From contig BQIU01000009.1 in NCBI GenBank assembly GCA_021603905.1, forward strand, positions 20,685-84,684: a stretch of 64,000 nucleotides of DNA, read 5' to 3'. The translations under genes were made by a program, and so were the position numbers. Below the pieces are notes generated by a model. It ran no database searches. It was not told the origin of the DNA and was given only the letters and a program-made list of their open reading frames with translations. The DNA is from Nitrospirales bacterium (GTDB lineage: Bacteria > Nitrospirota > Nitrospiria > Nitrospirales > UBA8639). Each line of letters begins with the position of its first letter. The stretch's first letter is position 1. Below are positions 18,898 through 28,117 of this stretch, piece after piece.

Positions 18898-20238
18898 ATG
18901 GATGCACGACACAAGATTGTATGGAGTGAGGGGATGCTGTTGACTCCTCATCATTTCCAGCATTGGGATCGGTACTATGAAGGTTTGTTGTCAGACAAAA
19001 TTCAAGGACTGATGCCTTTTGGTTGGGGAGTATGTGAGATCGATATCGATCGTGACGGGCTTGCCAACGAGAACTTTACATTGCTGGGGTTACGTGCTGT
19101 GTTGCCTGATGGGTTACCAGTTCGGATTCCTGACTTGGATGTTACGCCACAAACGCGTCCGATCGGAGAATTCTTCCTGCCTTCGCTAGAACATCTGGAT
19201 GTGTATCTAGGCATTTCCATGGAACACGTGGGAATGAATAATTGTGATCTCGGAAATACTGCCAGTTCAAGACGATCACGATATACCGGGGAGTACGTGT
19301 CGCTTCCCGATCAAAACACTGGAGAAAATGCTCGAGAGCTTATGGTGGCGAGAAAAAACTTACGCGTATTCTTTTCAGGGGAAGACATGCCAGATTCATG
19401 TGTTATGAAAATTGCGGAACTTATTCGCACACCCGGCGGAACGGTGGTCATACGTGATGCCTACATTCCTCCGTTGCTGTGGATGTCTGGATGCGAGTCG
19501 TTGATGCGAATAGTGAGATCGTTATTGGAGCTTCTGGTGTCGATGGGTAGCGCCCTAGCCGATCAGCAACGTGGAATACGTGAGCATGGAGGCATGGATC
19601 TCTTACGTTTTTCCATGCTGCATACCATCTATTCATATATTCCGATCTTATCTCATTACACCCACGTCGGTCGAATTCATCCGGAAGGGTTGTACCTGAC
19701 ATTAGCAAGATTGTCTGGAGAACTTGCCGTCTTGTCATCAGATTCACACCCAAAGGATTTGCCGGAATATGAACACACGAATTTGAGTCGATCTTTTCGT
19801 GAATTAGATCATCGAATTCGCAATGTAGTGGAACACATCACGCCTACGCGATATGTCACGATTCCTCTTGAGAAACGAGGTGAGTATCTGTGGGTGGGAC
19901 GGATCGCAGACGAAGCCTTACTTAATAAGGGACAATTTTTCCTGTCTGTGGTCGGTGGTGACTCTGAAGATCATCTTCGCTCAATGATACTAAAGCGAGT
20001 GAAGGTTGGAGCGGTAGATGATATGGACCTGATTCTGAATGCCGCTATGCCTGGGATAAAGTTTCATCATATTCCCAGACCGCCGGCGAGTATTCCCTCG
20101 AAGACTGGCTATCAATATTTCAGTTTGGAGAACCATGGAGGCTTTTGGGATCGCGTGAAGAAGGCTCAAATACTGGCGGTGTACCTCCCGAGTGATGTGC
20201 AGGGGGTCGAATTGGAATTGCTTGCCACAAAAGAGTAA
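18898..20238 (+). CDS. tssK: T6SS baseplate protein TssK
   Basis: Protein of 446 residues linking the baseplate to the TssJLM membrane complex. The N-terminus KIVWSEGMLLTPHHFQHWDRYYEG is the strongly conserved TssK opening. The length is normal for the family and the order tssJ-tssK-tssL-tssM is the classical one. It follows tssJ by 93 bases and is preceded by an AAAAGGGATAG site. Confidence 0.93.
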   Translation: MDARHKIVWSEGMLLTPHHFQHWDRYYEGLLSDKIQGLMPFGWGVCEIDIDRDGLANENFTLLGLRAVLPDGLPVRIPDLDVTPQTRPIGEFFLPSLEHLDVYLGISMEHVGMNNCDLGNTASSRRSRYTGEYVSLPDQNTGENARELMVARKNLRVFFSGEDMPDSCVMKIAELIRTPGGTVVIRDAYIPPLLWMSGCESLMRIVRSLLELLVSMGSALADQQRGIREHGGMDLLRFSMLHTIYSYIPILSHYTHVGRIHPEGLYLTLARLSGELAVLSSDSHPKDLPEYEHTNLSRSFRELDHRIRNVVEHITPTRYVTIPLEKRGEYLWVGRIADEALLNKGQFFLSVVGGDSEDHLRSMILKRVKVGAVDDMDLILNAAMPGIKFHHIPRPPASIPSKTGYQYFSLENHGGFWDRVKKAQILAVYLPSDVQGVELELLATKE

Positions 20239-20242
20239 AGCC

Positions 20243-20941
20243 ATGCCACAACTAACGCAATCATCTCAAGGTGTTCTCGTCGATATCTTTTCCGACTTAT
20301 TCGTACTTGGGACTCAAGTCAAATATGCGCGGGACCTTGGTTCTCCAGATTCGTTTCGCATACGTCTTGAGCAGTTACTACATGACGCAGACGGGAAAGG
20401 CGTGGAAATCGGGGTCCCTCGTGATGTGTTGCTCGATGCTCGTTTTGCTGTGATTGCGTTTTTGGATGAGATGATCTTTAGCTCTGGATGGGTGCATAAG
20501 GAAGAATGGGCGTCCCGACCCCTACAATACCAATTTTTTGAAACCAACATCGCCGGGGAAGAATTTTTCAATCGTTTGGAGTCATTGCGAAAAGCACTCC
20601 CAGTTGATCCTGATTTGCTCGAAGTGTATTTAATCTGTCTCACGTTGGGCTTTGAAGGTCAGTACAAGGTTCATGGACGAGAGCGCTTGAAAGATCTTCG
20701 GCATGATCTGTTTCGTGAAATTCACGCAAAGCGAGGAGGTCCCTCGCCGTTATCTCCACATAGTCAACGGCATGAGGAAATTATCGATGTCGTCAAGCGG
20801 GATCTGCCTGCATGGATCGTCGCCGTTGGTGCGGTCTCCATCGTGTTCTTCTTTTACGTGGCGCTTTCGGTGTTGATTCATCAAGAGAGTCTGAGCGTGG
20901 CAGATCGAATACACACATTAGCGGTACAGGCCAATCCATGA
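20243..20941 (+). CDS. tssL: T6SS inner-membrane protein TssL (DotU family)
   Basis: Protein of 232 residues with a cytoplasmic DotU domain (LLDARFAVIAFLDEMIFSSGW; LEVYLICLTLGFEGQY) and one C-terminal TM (about 191-213). There is no OmpA-like peptidoglycan-binding extension, so anchoring to the wall must come from elsewhere; the FHA-SLT protein at 55 kb is a candidate only by inference. The start ATG at 20243 is four bases after the tssK stop; the longer open frame overlaps tssK and is rejected. The stop overlaps the tssM start as ATGA. Confidence 0.92.
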   Translation: MPQLTQSSQGVLVDIFSDLFVLGTQVKYARDLGSPDSFRIRLEQLLHDADGKGVEIGVPRDVLLDARFAVIAFLDEMIFSSGWVHKEEWASRPLQYQFFETNIAGEEFFNRLESLRKALPVDPDLLEVYLICLTLGFEGQYKVHGRERLKDLRHDLFREIHAKRGGPSPLSPHSQRHEEIIDVVKRDLPAWIVAVGAVSIVFFFYVALSVLIHQESLSVADRIHTLAVQANP

Positions 20942-23900
20942 GAAGACTTTTCTCTCTTCCGAAAAACCTGTTTTTGGCTCTCTTGAGTCGACCACACTTG
21001 CTGGTTGCGATCGGCGTCATCCTGTTATGCCTGTTGATTTGGTTTGGCGGAACATCGCTCGGGCTGCAAGATGACCCCGTGAAAATCGTGTTGATTGGAG
21101 GAATTCTTCTCTCCTGGATCTTACTTCTCGTTTATGATCGTTACCGTGCGAAGCAGGGTGCGCGGTTGTTGGAGCAATCACTTCATCAGCAAAGCGAAGA
21201 GTTTGGAAGCCAAGCGACTAGCGATCAAAAAGACGAGATTGAAGCCGTACGAACGCAGTTTCAGAAAGCCATGTCCACGCTCAAGCAGACGAAGTTAGGG
21301 AAACAATATCGTGGACAATCCGCCCTTTATGCGTTGCCATGGTACATGTTCATTGGCCCCTCTGCATCCGGTAAATCCACGGCACTGAGAGAATCGGGTT
21401 TGCACTTCCCGTATCTTGGAGAAAATCGGAAAGGGGTGCAAGGCGTCGGGGGGACGCGTAACTGCGATTGGTGGTTCACAAGCGAAGCGGTGTTGTTGGA
21501 TACCGCCGGTCGGTATACGACAGAAGAAGAAGATCGAGAGGAATGGTTTTCATTTCTCGACTTGCTAAAAAAATACCGAAAACACAAACCCATTAATGGC
21601 GTCATTGTAGCGATTAGTATCGCTGATTTGCTTCAAGGGACGGACCAGGATATTGAGTCTCATGCCAAAACCATACGTGAGCGTATTGATGAATTGATGA
21701 CACGACTGGGTATGGTCTTTCCCGTCTATCTCGTGTTTACCAAATGCGACCTCCTAGACGGGTTTGTCCAGTTCTTTGGAAATCTTTCGGTTGCACAGCG
21801 CGAACAGATTTGGGGGAGTACCTTGAAGAGACGAACGGTGTCGGATGCGTCTCCTCAGGAACAATTTGACGGCGAGTTTTGTCAACTCTTGGAGACGTTG
21901 CAAACCTGGCGGCTTGAACGACTGATGTCGGCAAGAGGTTCAGAGAAGGTCAGAGCGTTAGGGTTCCCTTTACAGTTTGCGACATGTCAGACAGCGCTTC
22001 ATCGATTCGTCGAACTATTGTTTCATCAGAACCCATATCAAGAAAGTCCCTTCTTCCGAGGGTTTTATTTTACGAGCGGGACCCAAGAGGGAAATCCTAT
22101 CGATCGAATCATTCACACCGTGAGTGAAGCTGCTGGATTGCAGGGAGTGCAATCAGAGAAGGAGGAGCAAGGGGAACCCAAGAGTTATTTTATAAAAAAC
22201 TTGTTTACCGACGTCATTTTCCCTGATCGAGGCCTGTCAAATCCTTCCTCGAGTGTGTTTCGTCAGCGCGGCTATGTGCGTGTCGCAGTCTTTGGGGCAG
22301 CCATCTTGGGTGTTGGATTAAGTCTTTTCGGATTCGCGTCGTCTTATTTGGGAAATAAGTTTCTGATTGGTTCGGTCCTTGATGAAGCTGTTGCCCTCCC
22401 TCTCATTCGAGGGGAAGGAACTCATGAACTCGATTCCCCTCAATATATCACCAGTATCACTGGTCTGGATCGTATGCGTGAGCGTGTGGAGCAACTGAGT
22501 AGTTATGACGAAGGATCGCTTCCGATTCGGTTATGGGGATTTTACGAGGGGGATCGTCTTGTCGAACCCTTGAAAACGCTCTATCGGCGGGAATTTGATC
22601 TGCTGGTAGCGCGGCCTGTGAAAAAGATCGTCGAAAGCCAACTGGGCTTATTTGCGAATGCTATCAGGTTTAGTGCGGACACAAGTTATGAAGCGAATCA
22701 CTATTCGCTCTTAAAAGCCTATTTAATGATGGCGGACAACACTCATCTGGATTCTGAGTTTCTCGACCATCAACTTCAGAAGGTTTGGTCTCAAAGCTTC
22801 ATTCCATCGATGTTTGCAGCTCAAGGGAACATGGAGGTATTTGTTGACTCGTTTAAACGGATCCTCCGTTTCTATAGTTATCACATGGCTGGCGATGCGG
22901 CCATGCAAGCTGATCTGGATCAATCACTTATTCAAAAGGTACGTTCCTATTTACGACGTATTCCAGTCACGCAACGACTCTATGCACAAACACTCAATGG
23001 AGCGACAGAACCACTTGAACCGTTCTCTCTGGATGTTGCGCTAGAAGGGAAGGGTGAAGGCAGTTTAATAAGTGAATATCAAATTCCAGGGATTTATACG
23101 AGGAATGGATGGAAGGTCGCGTTTCGACCGACTCTTTCTCGAGTACTGAATGAGTTCAGCCGGGAATATTGGGTCTTGGGAGAAACCCAACCGTTAGAAG
23201 GCGAGGTGACCAATTCGGTTCAGGCGCTCTATTTCGGAGATTACTCGAAACACTGGCAACGGTTTCTTCAATCGGTGCACGTGCGTTCAGCTGGCACGGT
23301 GGAAGATGTCTTGACACTCATGGAGCAACTGAGTGTGCAACCGTCTCCCATTACGCTTGTCCTACAGCAAGTTCGCGTGAATACGGGGTTAATGCAAAAT
23401 GCAATGATGCATATAGGCGATAGTGACTCAAGTTTTATACAAAAAATGAAACGTAAGTTGTTATGGGAGGAATCATTACCGGAAAGCTCAACGACGGCAA
23501 TTGCGTTTGAAGATCCGGTATATCGAGAATTTCGGTCTATTCATCGCTTTGTCGATGTCCCGCCAGGTCAAGAGGATGACAAACCTCCGGTCTCGGAATA
23601 TGTCGCTCAATTGCAAAACGTCCGGGCTGTTCTTCAAGGGGTCTTGCCCGACGGGAGCGTCGAAGATCCGATCGCTCTGGCTCAAGCCATTGCAGAAGGA
23701 CAGGCGAACGATTTGACACGCCCGATGACGAAGGTTGAACAACTCAGTCTCAAGTTGGACCCACATATGCGACGTCTTGTCGAACCGCTCCTACTTGAAC
23801 CTCTGACTATTGCGATGCGCAGTGTCATGAATCGTTCCTTGTCGGTGTTGAATGCGCAATGGGAGTCTGAGGTGTTTGTGCCGTGTCAGCAGACGATCGC

Positions 23901-24573
23901 TGGCCGTTATCCATTTCAACGGGCAGGCCAAGACGTGGCACTTAATGATGTGAGTCAGTTTTTTCATCCGCAAAGTGGTGTTCTCTGGGCCTTTTTCGAC
24001 AAGCAATTGAAGCCCTTCATCCATCAAGGACAAGATGGATGGCGTCTCAAGCCTTGGCGTGGAGTTGTGCTTCCGATTTCAGAAACCGTCCTTCAAAAAC
24101 TAGAACATGCGCGATTTCTTTCGGAGAGTTTGTTTCCATCTGGTCAATCCGGTCCCCATGTCGAATTTGATCTTTTTCCCTATCCTGACCAAGGACTCGC
24201 GGCTCCGTTGGTGAGTGAAATCCGATTGGCTCTCGGAGAGCAAGAAATGCTGTATCAGATGGGCCCTCAAGAATGGGAACAATTGGTGTGGCCTGGAATC
24301 TCTGGATCTGGCGGTGCTGCTCTTCAAGTCAAAGTGAATGGTGCCTGGGAGCCGCGTGAAGCGAAAGGCTGGTGGGGATTGTTTCGATTGTTGGACGGGG
24401 CACGAGTAACGCCGATCAGTGATACCGCATTCAAGATCGAATGGGCGTTTCAATCAAGCAATTCCAAGATATTGCATCTTCGATACGATCTGAAAGCTCG
24501 AAGTGCAAGAAATCCGTTCCGTCCCGATTTTTTCGAAAAGTTTTCCTGTACGTCGAGTTTAAAGCAGGTCTGA
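20938..24573 (+). CDS. tssM: T6SS membrane-complex ATP/GTP-binding protein TssM (IcmF family)
   Basis: Large inner-membrane protein of 1211 residues. Two N-terminal TM segments (LLVAIGVILLCLLIWF and KIVLIGGILLSWILLLVY) precede a P-loop domain with Walker A GPSASGKST (residues 140-148) and DTAGRY. A third TM (about residues 445-465) leads to the long periplasmic IcmF C-terminal region that contacts TssJ. Domain order and length are typical. The start ATG overlaps the tssL stop. Confidence 0.95.
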   Translation: MRRLFSLPKNLFLALLSRPHLLVAIGVILLCLLIWFGGTSLGLQDDPVKIVLIGGILLSWILLLVYDRYRAKQGARLLEQSLHQQSEEFGSQATSDQKDEIEAVRTQFQKAMSTLKQTKLGKQYRGQSALYALPWYMFIGPSASGKSTALRESGLHFPYLGENRKGVQGVGGTRNCDWWFTSEAVLLDTAGRYTTEEEDREEWFSFLDLLKKYRKHKPINGVIVAISIADLLQGTDQDIESHAKTIRERIDELMTRLGMVFPVYLVFTKCDLLDGFVQFFGNLSVAQREQIWGSTLKRRTVSDASPQEQFDGEFCQLLETLQTWRLERLMSARGSEKVRALGFPLQFATCQTALHRFVELLFHQNPYQESPFFRGFYFTSGTQEGNPIDRIIHTVSEAAGLQGVQSEKEEQGEPKSYFIKNLFTDVIFPDRGLSNPSSSVFRQRGYVRVAVFGAAILGVGLSLFGFASSYLGNKFLIGSVLDEAVALPLIRGEGTHELDSPQYITSITGLDRMRERVEQLSSYDEGSLPIRLWGFYEGDRLVEPLKTLYRREFDLLVARPVKKIVESQLGLFANAIRFSADTSYEANHYSLLKAYLMMADNTHLDSEFLDHQLQKVWSQSFIPSMFAAQGNMEVFVDSFKRILRFYSYHMAGDAAMQADLDQSLIQKVRSYLRRIPVTQRLYAQTLNGATEPLEPFSLDVALEGKGEGSLISEYQIPGIYTRNGWKVAFRPTLSRVLNEFSREYWVLGETQPLEGEVTNSVQALYFGDYSKHWQRFLQSVHVRSAGTVEDVLTLMEQLSVQPSPITLVLQQVRVNTGLMQNAMMHIGDSDSSFIQKMKRKLLWEESLPESSTTAIAFEDPVYREFRSIHRFVDVPPGQEDDKPPVSEYVAQLQNVRAVLQGVLPDGSVEDPIALAQAIAEGQANDLTRPMTKVEQLSLKLDPHMRRLVEPLLLEPLTIAMRSVMNRSLSVLNAQWESEVFVPCQQTIAGRYPFQRAGQDVALNDVSQFFHPQSGVLWAFFDKQLKPFIHQGQDGWRLKPWRGVVLPISETVLQKLEHARFLSESLFPSGQSGPHVEFDLFPYPDQGLAAPLVSEIRLALGEQEMLYQMGPQEWEQLVWPGISGSGGAALQVKVNGAWEPREAKGWWGLFRLLDGARVTPISDTAFKIEWAFQSSNSKILHLRYDLKARSARNPFRPDFFEKFSCTSSLKQV

Positions 24574-24586
24574 GGAAGGACGTTTC

Positions 24587-25573
24587 ATGAAGATCGGATG
24601 CTTTGGCAAGCTGCCCATTTCTCCTGAGTTCATTAAGGTGAATGCGTCAGGGAGTGCGCTGCAGGCCTTTGATCAGTGGTTGCAAGAGGGAATTCACTAT
24701 GCTCGTACCAAACACAAAAGGTGGAGCGAGGATTTTCTGAAAATGGATACATGGAACTTTGTCTTCACTTCTCCAGATAATCAGGAACTTTTAATTGGTA
24801 TCGTTTCACCGAAACAGGATCGAGCTGGGCGCACTTTTCCGTTCTTGTTGTTCATCTGCACAGATAGAAGGGAATGGAGTAAACCCTTGTATTTAGTGCC
24901 GGCGATGTGTGCCGATTTTTTACAGCATGCTCGAGAGATGGCTGAAAAAGGATGGGAAAATTCAAATGTTCAAACATTTCGATCACAAATTCAAAATGTT
25001 GAATTTCCCGAATTGAAAGATCAGCAGGATGCATACGAGACATATCTTCAAAGTCATACTGTCCCTCAGCTCTTTGACGATATATTTGAACAGGATGCTG
25101 GAACGGGAAGGTCAAATATTCGCGAAGTTATGATGCAGCATCTGGTTTCGTTGCGTGATGACCAGGGGGCTTCAACAGACACAAGCATCAGAATTCCGCT
25201 TCGAAGTAGAGAAACTCTTAGTGCATTTGATGTCGTATTTTGGATAGAAATCCTATCCAAACTATGGGATGAACAGGGAAATGGTTCAATGTATTTCTGG
25301 GTCCATCATCCAAAAGCCGACATGCCGTATCTCTTTGTCACGACTCAACCTGCCTCTCCAAAGATATTTCTGGGCCTCGTTCAGGCATCGCGTCACAGTC
25401 AGGATACGGCTATTCATGAAAATACCAATGATGACTCTCAACCTTTTCAACAGAGCGATAACCTTGATCATGTCACAGATGAACTTCCAGAGGCAGCACT
25501 CACAATGAATACATCATCGAAGATTTCACTCACAGAAATACGAAACGCTCTGAGTCGCGAGACGACGGTGTGA
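24587..25573 (+). CDS. tagF: T6SS post-translational regulator TagF
   Basis: Protein of 328 residues. The N-terminus KIGCFGKLPISPEFIKVNASG and the WNFVFTSP...GIVSPKQDRAGRTFPF segment are characteristic of TagF, a repressor of T6SS assembly that works alongside, or is bypassed by, threonine phosphorylation. The last ~70 residues (rich in Asp, Asn, Gln and Ser) are outside the usual TagF domain. It follows tssM by 13 bases. A PppA phosphatase gene, the usual partner, is not visible in the window. Confidence 0.88.
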   Translation: MKIGCFGKLPISPEFIKVNASGSALQAFDQWLQEGIHYARTKHKRWSEDFLKMDTWNFVFTSPDNQELLIGIVSPKQDRAGRTFPFLLFICTDRREWSKPLYLVPAMCADFLQHAREMAEKGWENSNVQTFRSQIQNVEFPELKDQQDAYETYLQSHTVPQLFDDIFEQDAGTGRSNIREVMMQHLVSLRDDQGASTDTSIRIPLRSRETLSAFDVVFWIEILSKLWDEQGNGSMYFWVHHPKADMPYLFVTTQPASPKIFLGLVQASRHSQDTAIHENTNDDSQPFQQSDNLDHVTDELPEAALTMNTSSKISLTEIRNALSRETTV

Positions 25574-25590
25574 ATGGCAATGGGATTCTG

Positions 25591-26403
25591 ATGAAGACTA
25601 AGTCCTTACTTGATGAAGGAAAACTTACTGAGGCTCTTGCCGAGGTCAAGCAGGAAGTGAAAGCCCATCCGTCTGACGCCCAGTTACGAACCTTGTTGTT
25701 TGAATTACTGAGTTTGGTTGGGGACGGAGAAGGTGGGAAACGACAACTGGATGTCATTGCGCATCAAGACAGTTCTGCTGCGCTGGCGATCGAAATTTAT
25801 CAAAACGTTCTCAAAGGCGAAGAGAAGAGGCGACAGGTTTTTCACGCCGAAAAAGAGCCTGATTTTCTCTTTGAAAAACCGACATATGTCCAGTTTCATC
25901 TTGATGCGATGTCATCGTTGCGCATGGGTCATGTAGCGCAAGCCAAGAACTTCCTGGAAGCGTCAGAGCAACAGCGACCACCTCTCACTGGTCATGCCGA
26001 TGGCCAACCTTTCAATGAATTTCTGGACGCTGATGATCGGATTTCTCCGTTTCTGGAGGTCATCGTACAGGATTCGTATGCTTGGGTGCCTTTCGAACAA
26101 ATCAAGCGCATAGAGATTTCAGCTCCCAAATATCTTCGAGATCTCATCTGGATTCAGGCTGACATTGAGGGAGTTAGTGGCCCGGTCGGCCCGGTCTTCA
26201 TACCTGTCCTATACGTCAACTCGGTAAATTCTGGTAATGATCAGGTTCGATTAGGAAGAATGACTCAATGGGAATCCCCCGGGGCAGACGTGACGTTAGG
26301 ACTTGGACAACGTGTCTTTCTTATCGATGGTCAAGATCGCGGAATGCTTGAAGTTCTCGAGGTTGAATTTGATAGTCAACCATTGCCGGAAGGGAACGAG
26401 TGA
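25591..26403 (+). CDS. tagJ: T6SS accessory protein TagJ (ImpE/SciE family)
   Basis: Protein of about 270 residues. The N-terminal helical repeat part (SLLDEGKLTEALAEVKQEVKAHPSDAQLRTLLFELLSLVGD) and the C-terminal WVPFEQIKRIEISAPKYLRDLIW segment match the ImpE/TagJ family, which binds the sheath protein TssB in some systems. The ATG at 25591 fits the family N-terminus; a GTG at 25570 overlapping the tagF stop is an alternative. tssA follows immediately. Confidence 0.85.
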   Translation: MKTKSLLDEGKLTEALAEVKQEVKAHPSDAQLRTLLFELLSLVGDGEGGKRQLDVIAHQDSSAALAIEIYQNVLKGEEKRRQVFHAEKEPDFLFEKPTYVQFHLDAMSSLRMGHVAQAKNFLEASEQQRPPLTGHADGQPFNEFLDADDRISPFLEVIVQDSYAWVPFEQIKRIEISAPKYLRDLIWIQADIEGVSGPVGPVFIPVLYVNSVNSGNDQVRLGRMTQWESPGADVTLGLGQRVFLIDGQDRGMLEVLEVEFDSQPLPEGNE

Positions 26404-26406
26404 CAA

Positions 26407-27540
26407 ATGGCATCGCCGTCTACCATTGACGTTGAATCCTTGTTGATTCCTATTCCTGGCGAAAATCCGGCTGGCGCTGATGTGCGATACACGCGGTACG
26501 ACATCATCAAGGAGGCTCGTCGTGCAGACGATGATTTGCCTCAAGGTGATTGGAAACCCAAAGGTGCGCCGAAGACTGCAGATTGGGGAAAAGTTATCGA
26601 AATTTCGACAGCAGTCCTATCCGCTGAAAGCAAAGATCTTCAAGTCGCCGTGTGGTTGCTCGAGGCATTAGTCAAACGACATCAATTTGCTGGGCTTCGT
26701 GACGGATTGAAATTAGTTCGAGAACTTCATGCACGATTTTGGGAATCTCTCTATCCAATCATAGAAGATGGAGATCGGGAATTTCGAGCTTCGCCGATCG
26801 AGTGGATGAATGAAAAAGAAAAATCGCCGTTTTTCCCCTCCACCGTCAAACTTATACCGATACTTCATTCCCCCGACGGAGAAATGTATTCATTTTATCA
26901 TTGGGAGGAATCTCGAATCGTTGATAATTTAGGACGTCAAAGTCAAAAGGCGATGGCGGAGGCGGTTGCCGAAGGGAAGGTCACCAAAGAGCAGTTGGAC
27001 AAGGCTGAAGTCGCCACGCCTCTCACACATTGCTTGGCGTTGTTGGAGGACGTGAATCAATGCGCGGATGAAATTCAAAGCTTGGACCAAGTGATACAGG
27101 AGAAATTTGGCGAGGACAGTTCAGATAGGCCTAGTATCAGAAATGTAAAGGAAGTCGTTGCCAATTGCCGTGTGTTTTTGGAGGAGACGATCCAAAAAAA
27201 AGGGGGGGCGGGCATGAGTAGTCCAGAAATAAAGGCTCCTCAGGAAGGTGATGTTCAACAGGTGTCTAAAAGCGTGAATCCTGGAACAAGCACGGGAATA
27301 CAGCATTCTGGAGGTATTGAGCCTGCTGATCGACTTGATGCTCTTCGACGATTGGCTGCTGTTGCGACCTTTTTTAGGAGAACAGAACCACATAGCCCCG
27401 TCTCCTACTTAGTTCAACGTGCCACAAACTGGGGAGAAATGCCACTGGATGAATGGTTGAATGAAGTGATTAAAAGTAAAGATGTTCTTGGAAGTGTTCG
27501 AGAAACCTTGGGACTGAAGGATGAGAAGCCCAAGTCATAA
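26407..27540 (+). CDS. tssA: T6SS cap/baseplate protein TssA (ImpA N-terminal domain)
   Basis: Protein of 377 residues. The N-terminal ImpA_N domain is clear: LLIPIPGENPAGADVRYT...PKTADWGKVIEISTAVLSAESKDLQVAVWLLEA, followed by GL..GL.L...L....W...YP. The C-terminal region (RLAAVATFFRRTEPHSPVSYLVQRATNWG..PLDEWLNEVI) is the short-class TssA tail. TssA primes and caps sheath polymerisation. It begins three bases after tagJ and ends 35 bases before tssB. Confidence 0.9.
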   Translation: MASPSTIDVESLLIPIPGENPAGADVRYTRYDIIKEARRADDDLPQGDWKPKGAPKTADWGKVIEISTAVLSAESKDLQVAVWLLEALVKRHQFAGLRDGLKLVRELHARFWESLYPIIEDGDREFRASPIEWMNEKEKSPFFPSTVKLIPILHSPDGEMYSFYHWEESRIVDNLGRQSQKAMAEAVAEGKVTKEQLDKAEVATPLTHCLALLEDVNQCADEIQSLDQVIQEKFGEDSSDRPSIRNVKEVVANCRVFLEETIQKKGGAGMSSPEIKAPQEGDVQQVSKSVNPGTSTGIQHSGGIEPADRLDALRRLAAVATFFRRTEPHSPVSYLVQRATNWGEMPLDEWLNEVIKSKDVLGSVRETLGLKDEKPKS

Positions 27541-27575
27541 TTAATTTTGGGAACAAGTAAGAAAGGGGAAATCTT

Positions 27576-28115
27576 ATGGGGAAGGAAAGTACACAACATA
27601 AGCTGGATCGAATTCGATCACCAAGAGTTCACATTACCTATGACGTCGAGACGGGAGGAGCCATACAAATGAAAGAGCTCCCCTTTGTCATGGGAGTGTT
27701 ATCCGATCTTTCAGGCAAACCAGAAGACCCTCTCCCGAAATTAAAAGATCGAAAGTTTGTGGAAATTGACAGAGATAATTTCAACTCAGTGTTAAAAGGG
27801 ATGAAGCCTCGTCTTGTCTACAATGTGGAGAACAAACTGAAGAATGATGATTCGAAGATGGGTGTTGAACTCCGATTTGATTCGATGGACGATTTCGAAC
27901 CTGAACATGTGGTCAATCAAATTGAACCCCTCAAGCAACTTCTGGATGTGCGGCGGCAACTCTCTGAATTATTAGCCAAAACCGATGGAAACGATCGGCT
28001 CAGTGAACGGTTACAAGAAATCATTGGCAACACAGACAGTCTACAACAAGTGGCCAAAGATGCTGGCGTTGAATCCCCTGGTGCTGAAGGGGCAGAACCG
28101 GCGAAGGAGGGATGA
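27576..28115 (+). CDS. tssB: T6SS contractile sheath small subunit TssB (VipA)
   Basis: Protein of 179 residues with the conserved VHITYDVETGGA, ELPFVMGVLSDLSG and FVEIDRDNFNSVL segments of TssB. It heterodimerises with TssC to form the sheath. A good AAGGGGAAAT ribosome site precedes the ATG. The stop lies within the ribosome-binding region of tssC. The Ala/Glu-rich C-terminal tail is typical of the family. Confidence 0.94.
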   Translation: MGKESTQHKLDRIRSPRVHITYDVETGGAIQMKELPFVMGVLSDLSGKPEDPLPKLKDRKFVEIDRDNFNSVLKGMKPRLVYNVENKLKNDDSKMGVELRFDSMDDFEPEHVVNQIEPLKQLLDVRRQLSELLAKTDGNDRLSERLQEIIGNTDSLQQVAKDAGVESPGAEGAEPAKEG

Positions 28116-28117
28116 AG

